Below are positions 1-5,939 of a DNA stretch of 5,939 nt, in pieces. The number at the start of each line of letters is the position of its first letter. Within the stretch, counting starts at the first letter, position 1. Position numbers and translations under genes: made by a program. Under the pieces are notes generated by a model. The model worked only from the letters and a program-made list of their open reading frames with translations. It was not told where the DNA came from and made no database searches. This DNA comes from Nitrospirota bacterium (GTDB lineage Bacteria > Nitrospirota > Nitrospiria > Nitrospirales > NS-4): the NCBI GenBank assembly GCA_005877855.1, contig VBOF01000151.1:1-5939 (forward strand), read 5' to 3'.

Positions 1-3000
1 CCTGTCCTGGGTCCGTGCCTGGAGAATGACGTTTCCCGAGACCGGTGACTTCGTTTCGCACATCAGCAGGCCCCGGCTGTCCGTCTTCCCTTCGCACACC
101 GCGGCCAGCCGCTTCGTCTCCTCCGCATGTTCGTAAGCGTAGAAGCCTCCGATCAAACGCTTGCGATGCGAATAGAACTTGTGCTCGAAGAGGTCCACCG
201 TCACCGACGTGCTGGCGACCGGCTTGCCGTTCAGGTTGACCACAGCGACATGGAACTTCAGGTTTTCTTTGGACACCGCCCAAGAATCGGGCTTGAGCCC
301 GACGAGCACATACGCCGGCCACAAGGGGATACGAGCGGCGACTGTCTGGGTCTCGCCGTTGGGATCGCGGAACTCAAGCTCCGCCAGGATTTCCCTCGGC
401 TGAACAGCCTTCGGCAGATTCGGGATTGTAGTCCGGACACCGCCGACATGATCTAGCGCCAGGTCGACACTGTGGACCGGCGCTTGCCTCTTCGTTGGCT
501 GCCTTTCGGCATCTTGCGCGGTTGAGTCGCCTCCCTCCGTTTCTTCTGTTTCACCATGTTCGTCATAGGACGCCTGGTCCCGCCGTTTGATCCCTTCCAC
601 CACCGGTCCGTTCGAGAACGTGAAGTCCTCGAACCCGTCAAGACCCTCGACCGTCTTCGGCTGGATCTGACTGCGGAACTTGACAGGTAAATTCGCGGCG
701 CCGCCGCCCGCAAGATACTGCACGGCGAGGTCCACGGTCGCTTCGGTCGCCGCGACCAGCGGCTCCGCGGGCGGCTGGATGACCGCTTTCATCAGCGGCA
801 CGCGAAACTCTTCGACCCGGAACTTCGCCGCGGGCCAGCCCTCGCCTCTCATGGAATAGACCCCGCCTTCTCCGTCAGGAGACGACGTCGCATTTGAGAG
901 GGTGGGGGCTTTTTTCAGCAGCACGACGTCATAGAGGCCCAGCTTGGCTTCCTTCGGAATCGTCCATGCTGTCTCAGCCACCCCGGTCGCATCCCATTGC
1001 AGTGGCAACTCGTAAATCCGCCACGTGCCCTGATGCTGGATCGCCACGCTCTTGGGCCGCTCCGCTTCCGGCACAGACCCGAACCCGTTCATTCTGGTCT
1101 GGCGCAGGATGTGCTTCATGTGCACCGTCTCGCCCGCTCGGAAGAGACTTCGATCGAGCACGGAATGGACGGCCAAAGGCCCGTGCCAAGAAGGATAACG
1201 TAGCTGGAACCGATACGGCTCGATGCCCTTGTCCCAGTTCGAATGAACGAGCGTCAGATCATCGCCGCTCTCAGCCGTGATGAAAAGGCCTCTAGCGAAG
1301 TCATAGCTGCGACCGTTGCAATGTCCCACTTCCTGCTGCGAGGGAAGTTTTCCCGTACGTGCGACGCCGTTCACGTCTGTTCGCCCTTCCCAGATCACCT
1401 TTCCCTCGCAGTTCCTCGCCGTGACCATCGCTCCTTCCACTGGCTGAGCCTTGTCTAGCGTTGTAACCCACACCAGCGATGACTCGCGCCCCCATTTGAA
1501 ATGCGCCGATAGGTTTGTCACCAGCGCGACGGTCGGCACGAACATGGGCTTGTTGCTCTCCAGGAAGGATGCACCAAGAATCGCGCTCTCGATCTCAACC
1601 ACGTACAGGCCTGGCGCTTTCAACGGGATGCCGACCACTTCGAAAGCCTTCGCCCCGCCCGGTTTAGGAATCAAGAACGCCTTGGTCTTTGCCATCCGTT
1701 CAAGCGTGCCAAACACAGAGGCTCCTCGCTCGTCGCCGTCCTCCGGGTGTTTGTGAACAGCATCGAGCCACTCCAGCAGTTCCTCGCCCTTCTTGGGCTC
1801 CACCTTCATGACCTTCCCCGTGAGTCTCTCAAGCAGTTCCGTGGTTTTGCCGATAAGCCCTTTTTCCTTGGCGATCTGCAGCATCCTGGCCTTGACTTCG
1901 GGCTCGATGTTGCGCAGGGTTATCGGCAGCACAGGATCGGCGTTCAGCTCCAGGATCCCGAACTTCGCAGGGAACTTCGCCAGCGGCGGATACATATGCG
2001 TACGCACGGCGAGGGGGAACTTGTCTGCATTGCTCAGCGATCGTTCCGCATCGTCTTTCAAACCAGCCGGCAGCTCGATGGTAAAACCTGAACGCTCCGG
2101 AAAGGGTGCATGAAAGAGGACACCATGCACCCACTCACCTTCCTTCTCGTAGTCACCGCGCTCCGCGAGCCATGTGGACCCGCCGGGACCCTTCAGAACG
2201 ATCTTGCCGGCCTTTTCCCAGGAGACCGGTGCGGAAAAGTTCAACGCCATATTGGTAATGGGCAGGCAGTCCACCTTGGGATTTTCCCGCTCGCAAGTAA
2301 AATGGGCCGAGAAGGTCTTACGCGTCTCAAAGTGCAGGACCTGGTCTTGGTCCGTGGCGACGCCGCTTGCGGACGCCACGCCCTTCCCCCAGACCAGGCT
2401 GATGCGCGTCTCTGAAGGGAAGCGCTGTCTTGCCTGGACCACGACCACAGGCTGGCCCGGCTTTTTCCTGAAGCGGGTCTTCAGGACTTGCGCACGTTCC
2501 TCGCCAGTCACAATCCTGATACCGACTCGGTCTTTGATCCCCTCGATACTGAAGGAGACATGCGAAAGAAGCGATTTGGCAGTCGCCTCGCCGTCCAACA
2601 TGAGAATGAAGACCTGATCCTCGTTCACCGAACGAGTGCCCTCGCTCGGCATCGCGGACCGAATGGCCGGTCCGCCGGTGGAGAAGGAGAAGGCCCGTTG
2701 GCCGCCGACCTCCTGACCGCTCAACGTCTTCAGCCCGACTTTCACACTGAACTTGCACTTCACCCCGGCCGGCAGGTCGCGGCCAAAATCGAACACCCAG
2801 TTCCTGCCGTCGGCCCAGCGTGCTGTGCCCTTCTCCGGACAGACAATGTCGAACGGATCAACCAGGCCACGGGGATCGCCCAAAGGGACGATGGGCTCCG
2901 AAAACCTGGCGCTGACTTGGCGGATGCCCTTGACCTTGCCTTGAGGGGAGAACATCTCAATGCGAGGGCCTTCCTCGGCGTGCCCGACCGACACAGTTAA

Positions 3001-3042
3001 CACCGCTAGAGCGGATACAACCACGAAGCTTCTGCATTTCAT
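1..3042 (-). CDS. Large bacterial alpha-2-macroglobulin family protein, exported; 3' end beyond window
   Basis: The frame is open without a stop for 1014 codons, from ATG at 3042 to the left edge, checked codon by codon. Family knowledge: bacterial A2Ms (COG2373 type) are envelope proteins thought to trap attacking proteases. Seen: signal peptide (1-22); Ig/Big-like sandwiches at about 28-350, including FSFSTGGPAI (118-127), LVWGKGVASASG (216-227) and FTCEREN with CLPI (248-262); a helical, charged stretch at 375-450; a macroglobulin (MG) domain at about 505-570 with TDVNGVA; an MG2 signature DRSLFRAGETVHMKHILRQ (630-648); an MG3-like FRVEEFRVP (741-749); and a W-P-A-Y/S-H-R-K-R-L-I-G-G-F-Y-A-Y region (908-970). 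A charged linker lies at 815-854. Homologues are often above 1500 residues, so a third or more is missing, including any C-x-E-Q thioester and helical domain. An in-frame ATG at 3060 would add six residues. The gene follows nuoN in the same direction after 216 bases. Family confidence is high; substrate unknown. Confidence 0.9.
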   Translation of the reverse strand, partial: MKCRSFVVVSALAVLTVSVGHAEEGPRIEMFSPQGKVKGIRQVSARFSEPIVPLGDPRGLVDPFDIVCPEKGTARWADGRNWVFDFGRDLPAGVKCKFSVKVGLKTLSGQEVGGQRAFSFSTGGPAIRSAMPSEGTRSVNEDQVFILMLDGEATAKSLLSHVSFSIEGIKDRVGIRIVTGEERAQVLKTRFRKKPGQPVVVVQARQRFPSETRISLVWGKGVASASGVATDQDQVLHFETRKTFSAHFTCERENPKVDCLPITNMALNFSAPVSWEKAGKIVLKGPGGSTWLAERGDYEKEGEWVHGVLFHAPFPERSGFTIELPAGLKDDAERSLSNADKFPLAVRTHMYPPLAKFPAKFGILELNADPVLPITLRNIEPEVKARMLQIAKEKGLIGKTTELLERLTGKVMKVEPKKGEELLEWLDAVHKHPEDGDERGASVFGTLERMAKTKAFLIPKPGGAKAFEVVGIPLKAPGLYVVEIESAILGASFLESNKPMFVPTVALVTNLSAHFKWGRESSLVWVTTLDKAQPVEGAMVTARNCEGKVIWEGRTDVNGVARTGKLPSQQEVGHCNGRSYDFARGLFITAESGDDLTLVHSNWDKGIEPYRFQLRYPSWHGPLAVHSVLDRSLFRAGETVHMKHILRQTRMNGFGSVPEAERPKSVAIQHQGTWRIYELPLQWDATGVAETAWTIPKEAKLGLYDVVLLKKAPTLSNATSSPDGEGGVYSMRGEGWPAAKFRVEEFRVPLMKAVIQPPAEPLVAATEATVDLAVQYLAGGGAANLPVKFRSQIQPKTVEGLDGFEDFTFSNGPVVEGIKRRDQASYDEHGETEETEGGDSTAQDAERQPTKRQAPVHSVDLALDHVGGVRTTIPNLPKAVQPREILAELEFRDPNGETQTVAARIPLWPAYVLVGLKPDSWAVSKENLKFHVAVVNLNGKPVASTSVTVDLFEHKFYSHRKRLIGGFYAYEHAEETKRLAAVCEGKTDSRGLLMCETKSPVSGNVILQARTQDR
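2977..3042 (-). other. Sec signal peptide of the A2M-family protein
   Basis: Residues 1-22 have a basic start (K2, R4), a hydrophobic core from about F6 to V19 and a small-residue cleavage site G-H-A before E23-E24. There is no lipobox: the only nearby cysteine is C3, ahead of the hydrophobic core. This predicts a soluble periplasmic or secreted protein, unlike the lipoprotein form seen in E. coli YfhM. If translation began at the in-frame ATG at 3060, only the n-region would lengthen. Confidence 0.8.
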
Positions 3043-3060
3043 GGTGATCCCAACTCCCAT
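3043..3060 (-). promoter_or_regulatory. Ribosome-binding region and alternative start of the A2M gene
   Basis: Read on the minus strand, GGGAG (3054-3058) lies 11 bases and GGGA (3048-3051) 5 bases before the ATG at 3040-3042. A second in-frame ATG at 3058-3060 would add MGVGIT and has AGGGAA (3071-3076) 10 bases upstream. The frame stays open back to a TGA at 3205-3207, so open frame alone does not decide the start. ATG 3042 is preferred because it gives a compact, standard signal peptide. Confidence 0.45.
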
Positions 3061-3062
3061 CG

Positions 3063-3164
3063 GCAAAACGTTCCCTGTTCGGTGTAAATGAGCGTTCCTG
3101 GTCGGTGCGCGCAGAGTGTTCCACTTCAGGAGAAGACCAGTCAATCGGGCGCGCAAAACATTCC
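3063..3164. repeat. Degenerate short repeats upstream of the A2M gene (24-base spacing)
   Basis: On the plus strand GTTCC occurs at 3070-3074, 3094-3098 and 3118-3122, exactly 24 bases apart. Copies one and two share a longer core, CGTTCC...TCGGTG (3069-3084 and 3093-3107); copies two and three share GAG[C/T]GTTCC (3090-3098 and 3114-3122). A separate 12-base motif, GCAAAAC[G/A]TTCC, appears at 3063-3074 and again at 3153-3164 with one mismatch. The array fills most of the space just before the A2M start. It could be a set of regulator binding sites or a decayed insertion-sequence end with multiple terminal repeats. No transposase gene is present. Confidence 0.55.
3115..3144 (-). promoter_or_regulatory. 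Weak candidate sigma70-like promoter for the A2M gene
   Basis: On the minus strand TTGACT (3139-3144) matches the -35 consensus at five of six bases. After an 18-base spacer, AACACT (3115-3120) matches the -10 consensus at only three of six. It lies about 75-100 bases upstream of the ATG and overlaps the third 24-base repeat. In GC-rich bacteria such matches arise often by chance, so this is only a candidate. Confidence 0.15.
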
Positions 3165-3190
3165 GCTCAATGACCAAGCTTGCCGTAATT

Positions 3191-3256
3191 GACCTACGCC
3201 CGATTCAGGTCGGCGGGCAGCCCGTGTCTCGCTTCGAGCTGACTTTTAGGGAAAAG
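3191..3256 (-). other. Small inverted repeats after nuoN, no clear terminator
   Basis: Three short hairpin-forming sequences follow the nuoN stop: CTTTT/AAAAG with a 4-base loop (3243-3256), CGGG/CCCG with a 3-base loop (3214-3224) and GACCT/AGGTC with an 11-base loop (3191-3211). Stems are only 4-5 base pairs and none is followed by a T-run on the minus strand. I therefore do not call a Rho-independent terminator. Transcription may end by another route or read through into the A2M gene. Apart from these and the repeats at 3063-3164, the 216-base gap shows nothing recognisable. Confidence 0.25.
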
Positions 3257-3258
3257 GC

Positions 3259-4743
3259 TTAGGGGAGGGTGGTGACGACAGGTGCAGCGCCAAGGTGGGA
3301 GAAGATCGTCGTCGCGGCGACGGCGTACTCGATGAATGGCTTGGGGTAGACGCCCAGAATCAGCGTGCCGGCTAACCCGACGTAGATGACGGCCTGGAGC
3401 GCGCCGGAGACGGTGATCGGCGTGGGATCGGATGGCTCGCTGATGTACATCTTCTTCACCACGACCAGGTAGTAGTACAGCGAGATCACGATACTGATCA
3501 GCCCCACCACGATCAGCGTGTAGAGACCCTCCTTGATCGCCGCGACGAACAGGTAGAGCTTGCCGATGAAGCCGGCCAGCGGGGGCACGCCGGCCAACGA
3601 GAGCAGGAAGACCAGCATGGTGAAGGCGAGGAACGGCGAGCGCCGGTTCAGGCCGCTGTAGTCCTCGATCTCGTCGCTGTTGGTGGACTGACTGAAGGCG
3701 ATCACGACCGCGAAGGCCCCGAGGTTGGCGAACAGGTAGGTGAGCAGGTAGAACAGGACCGAGTCGGCCCCCATCCGCGTGCCTGCGGCCATCCCGATCA
3801 GAATGTTCCCGATCTGGGCGATCCCGGAGTAGGCCAGCAGCCGCTTGATGTTCCGCTGCGCGATCGCCACGATGTTCCCGTAGAGCATGGAGAGCATTGC
3901 CATGCCGATCATCAGCCATACCCACTGCGGCTTGAAGGCGGCGAGCGTCGAGAAGAACATCCGCAGGAGGATGGCGAACGCGGCTCCCTTGGGCGCGATC
4001 GAGAGGAAGGCCGTGATGGGCGTCGGCGCGCCCTGGTACGTGTCGGGGATCCAGGAATGCAGCGGCACGGCCCCGATCTTGAAGCCCAGGGCCGCGAAGA
4101 TCATCAGCCAGCCCACCACCAGGCCGGGCGTCATGTCGCGCGTCTCCCCGGCGATGGTGGGGAAGATGAATGTCCCGGTCTCCCCGTAGACGAGGCTGGT
4201 TCCGTAGGCAAGCAGCGCGGCGGCGAAGACCCCCAGGATGAAGAACTTGAGCCCCGCCTCGCTCGAGCGGAGGTCGTCCCGCAGGTACGCCACCAGCACG
4301 TAGAAGCCGAACGTGCTGAACTCCACGGTCACGAAGACGGACAGGAGGTCGTTGGCCGAGGACATGAACATCATCCCCAGCGCCGCCATCATGACCAGGA
4401 AGTAGTACTCGCTCTTGAAGAAGCTGAACCGGCCGACGTAGTCGAAGGAGGACAGGAGAACGAGCAGGCTCGTGCCGATCACGAGGATCTTGAAGAACAG
4501 CGCCAGCCGGTCCAGGACGAACATCCCTTTGAAGAGGATCCCGCTCGTCCCGGCCGCGTAGTACCACAGCAGGAACACCAGGGCGACGCCCATCCCTGCC
4601 ACGCTGAGCCCGCCGATGGTGCGCTGGGACAGGCGGGGCATCAGGAAGTCCACGCACAGCACGACGCAGATCCACAGCGTCACCCAGAGCTCCGGGAGCA
4701 TCAGGAGGAGATCGCCGAGGGTCAGGTTGAGGTCGAAGGTCAC
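3259..4743 (-). CDS. nuoN: NADH:quinone oxidoreductase (complex I) subunit N
   Basis: A complete 494-residue polytopic membrane protein with GTG start and TAA stop, close to the 485 residues of E. coli NuoN. It is the antiporter-like subunit nearest the small NuoAJK/H part of the membrane arm and translocates protons as NADH or another donor reduces quinone. Hydrophobic segments span the whole length (about 14 helices). Diagnostic residues are present: E141 in helix 5 (VTVEFSTFGFYVL), K222 in helix 7 (FKIGAVPLHSWIPDTYQGAP), K252 (SIAPKGAA), K300 (NIKRLLAYSGIAQIG), and K395 in helix 12 (GVPPLAGFIGKLYLF), where NuoL and NuoM differ. The start is set by the 4-base overlap with the upstream nuoM stop; the next candidate, ATG at residue 15, would cut the first helix. 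No damage is seen. It appears to be the last nuo gene of the operon because the following gene is unrelated. Confidence 0.97.
   Translation of the reverse strand: MTFDLNLTLGDLLLMLPELWVTLWICVVLCVDFLMPRLSQRTIGGLSVAGMGVALVFLLWYYAAGTSGILFKGMFVLDRLALFFKILVIGTSLLVLLSSFDYVGRFSFFKSEYYFLVMMAALGMMFMSSANDLLSVFVTVEFSTFGFYVLVAYLRDDLRSSEAGLKFFILGVFAAALLAYGTSLVYGETGTFIFPTIAGETRDMTPGLVVGWLMIFAALGFKIGAVPLHSWIPDTYQGAPTPITAFLSIAPKGAAFAILLRMFFSTLAAFKPQWVWLMIGMAMLSMLYGNIVAIAQRNIKRLLAYSGIAQIGNILIGMAAGTRMGADSVLFYLLTYLFANLGAFAVVIAFSQSTNSDEIEDYSGLNRRSPFLAFTMLVFLLSLAGVPPLAGFIGKLYLFVAAIKEGLYTLIVVGLISIVISLYYYLVVVKKMYISEPSDPTPITVSGALQAVIYVGLAGTLILGVYPKPFIEYAVAATTIFSHLGAAPVVTTLP
4740..4743 (-). other. GTGA stop/start overlap joining nuoM and nuoN
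   Basis: Read on the minus strand, GTGA contains the nuoN start GTG (4741-4743) and the nuoM stop TGA (4740-4742). Such four-base overlaps usually couple translation of neighbouring genes and help give equal amounts of two subunits of one complex. A purine-rich GGGGAG lies 12 bases before the GTG, rather far for an independent ribosome-binding site, which fits re-initiation by ribosomes finishing nuoM. Confidence 0.85.
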
Positions 4744-5939
4744 GGGTGAAGCCCGCTCCCCGTCTGGGTCACCACCGGCGCCAGCTCCATGATCCGGGCC
4801 AGGATTGGATTCACGCCCGAGCGGATGACGTCCAGCATCCGTCCCGGGAGCAGCCCGAACATGATGCTGCTGAAGATCATGATCAGGAGCGGCGCCCGGT
4901 CCACAAGGACCTTGGCATCATGGGCGTGGTGGCCCAGCTCGCTCAACTGTCCATAGAAGACCCCGCGCATCATGCGGAAGAGATAGGCCATCGTGAGCAC
5001 GATACCGAGCACCGCGATGATCGTCTGGACGGGGTACTTGGCCCAGCTCCCCAGCACGATCATGATCTCGGCCACGAAGTTCACGGTCCCCGGCATGCCG
5101 ATGGACGCCATGCAGGCGACGAGGAAGCAGCCGGCCACGAACGGCATCTTGGTGACCAGGCCGCCGAGCGAGGGGATGTCGCGCGAGTGGGTCTGGTCAT
5201 AGACCCAGCCGGCCATGGCGAACAGCATCCCCGTCGCCAGCGCGTGCGCGAACATATAGAGAACAGCGCCGCTCAGGCTGATGTAGTCGAGCGCGGCCAT
5301 CCCGAGGAACACGTAGCCCATGTGGCTGGAGCTGCTGTAGCCGATCACGTACTTCGTGTCCCTGGCGTAATAGGCGACATACCCGCCGTACAGGATGCTG
5401 AAGATGCAGAGGACGGCGGCGATGGGCATCAGGTCGCGCGTGGTGTCCGGCAGGATCTGAAAGCACGTGCGGATGATCGAGAAATGGCCGAGCTTCATCA
5501 GCACGCCGGCATGCAGCATGCTGGTGGCCGCCGGCGCCGCGGCATGGCCCACCGGGGACCACGAGTGCAGCGGCCAGAGGGGCGCGATCGAGGCAAAGCC
5601 GAAGAAGCACAACAACCAGATGACCACCGCCAGCGTCCCGCCGAAGCGGGCCTTCTCGGCCAGCACCGGGATCTCGAAGGTATTGAGGCCGGAGGCCTTG
5701 TAGATCAATAGTATTCCCAGCAGCGCCACGACCGCGCCCGCCGACAGGAACAGCGTGAGCTTCATCGCGGCGTATTCCTTGCTGTTACGCGCGAAGTTCA
5801 GGATGAACCGGGGCGCGTCGGGCCGCTCCCACTCATCCGCATTGGTCGTCTCAAGGTAGCCCTTGGTGTGGCTCCCCCAGACGCCCAGCAACGGATACAT
5901 GGGGATGACCGACATCTCGTAGAAGAAATACAGGAAGAA
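4740..5939 (-). CDS. nuoM: Complex I subunit M (NuoM), divergent; 5' end beyond window
   Basis: The 399 visible residues run from helix 5 to the C terminus; about 140 N-terminal residues are likely missing beyond the right edge. NuoM is a proton-translocating antiporter-like subunit of the complex I membrane arm. Identifying motifs: FFYEMSVIPMYPLLGVWG (6-23), with E8 matching E. coli E144; PLWPLHSW (120-127); HAGVLMKLG with K149; TKYVIGYSSSSHMG with K196 (E. coli K265); and IGMPGTVNFVAEIMIVLGS with E291 (E. coli E407). Two oddities: I118 stands where the helix 7 pump lysine (K234) is expected, with S-P-V-G-H in place of L-P-D-A-H; and the loop after helix 5 is about 24 residues longer than in E. 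coli. The frame is intact, so this is a divergent rather than decayed gene. It overlaps nuoN by four bases. It could be one of two NuoM copies in a 2M-type complex. The ATG at 5915 is internal, not the start, because the conserved helix 5 extends upstream of it. Confidence 0.93.
   Translation of the reverse strand, partial: FFLYFFYEMSVIPMYPLLGVWGSHTKGYLETTNADEWERPDAPRFILNFARNSKEYAAMKLTLFLSAGAVVALLGILLIYKASGLNTFEIPVLAEKARFGGTLAVVIWLLCFFGFASIAPLWPLHSWSPVGHAAAPAATSMLHAGVLMKLGHFSIIRTCFQILPDTTRDLMPIAAVLCIFSILYGGYVAYYARDTKYVIGYSSSSHMGYVFLGMAALDYISLSGAVLYMFAHALATGMLFAMAGWVYDQTHSRDIPSLGGLVTKMPFVAGCFLVACMASIGMPGTVNFVAEIMIVLGSWAKYPVQTIIAVLGIVLTMAYLFRMMRGVFYGQLSELGHHAHDAKVLVDRAPLLIMIFSSIMFGLLPGRMLDVIRSGVNPILARIMELAPVVTQTGSGLHP

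Noticed and set aside
2327..2758. Minus-strand 143-codon frame and similar plus- and minus-strand frames within 1-3000
   Set aside because: All lie in other frames across the continuous A2M reading frame, which carries family motifs from start to left edge; none of the alternatives shows a recognisable domain.
1..3042. Possible frameshift or pseudogene in the A2M region
   Set aside because: Translating every codon from 3042 to 1 gave no stop and no loss of family character, so the gene appears intact as far as it can be seen.
3175..3182. Palindrome CAAGCTTG as an operator
   Set aside because: Only eight bases, single copy, and far from a believable promoter; expected by chance.
3194..4675. 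A 493-codon minus-strand reading frame overlapping nuoN
   Set aside because: It is the shifted-frame shadow of nuoN: the product is rich in R, P, A, G and D with no recognisable family, as expected from a GC-rich gene read out of frame.
4057..4749. Plus-strand open frame of 230 codons
   Set aside because: Antisense to nuoN; composition dominated by H, E, D, Q, G and R, the typical complement of a hydrophobic membrane-protein gene. No motif or ribosome-binding site supports it.
4746..5711. Plus-strand open frame of 321 codons
   Set aside because: Antisense to nuoM with the same His/Glu/Asp/Arg-rich shadow composition. NuoM motifs on the other strand are unambiguous.

Overview
All supported genes in this window lie on the minus strand, so the natural reading direction is from the right edge to the left edge. 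In that order it holds the 3' two thirds of a complex I nuoM gene (left open at the right edge), a complete nuoN gene joined to it by a 4-base GTGA overlap, a 216-base intergenic stretch, and the first 1014 codons of a very large exported alpha-2-macroglobulin (A2M) family gene that runs off the left edge. No RNA gene, CRISPR array or intact mobile element is visible.

Right half (3259-5939): NuoM and NuoN are the adjacent antiporter-like proton-translocating membrane subunits of respiratory complex I (NADH:quinone oxidoreductase). Order and overlap are those of the end of a nuo operon. NuoN carries all the expected channel residues. NuoM does not: the usually invariant transmembrane helix 7 lysine (K234 in E. 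coli) is replaced by isoleucine and the nearby L-P-D-A-H motif reads S-P-V-G-H, while the helix 5 Glu, helix 8 Lys and helix 12 Glu are kept. It also has an unusually long loop after helix 5. This is the most interesting signal in the window. Complexes with a second NuoM (the '2M' type, known from Nitrospira and others) are one context that could explain a divergent NuoM, but the upstream genes are outside the window.

Left half (1-3042): one uninterrupted reading frame encodes a signal peptide followed by a chain of beta-sandwich domains with clear large-bacterial-A2M signatures. Bacterial A2Ms are thought to be envelope protease traps. The C-terminal part with the possible thioester is beyond the left edge.

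Intergenic stretch (3043-3258): three GTTCC-centred motifs spaced exactly 24 bases apart, plus an 11-of-12 match to the first of them 90 bases away, sit directly upstream of the A2M start. They could be operator sites or the decayed end of an insertion element. No convincing Rho-independent terminator follows nuoN, so read-through into the A2M gene is possible.

Organism: a GC-rich Gram-negative, aerobic or otherwise respiring bacterium. Nitrospirota (Nitrospira-like) is a reasonable guess from the character of the nuo genes together with the large A2M, but this is inference and could not be tested here.
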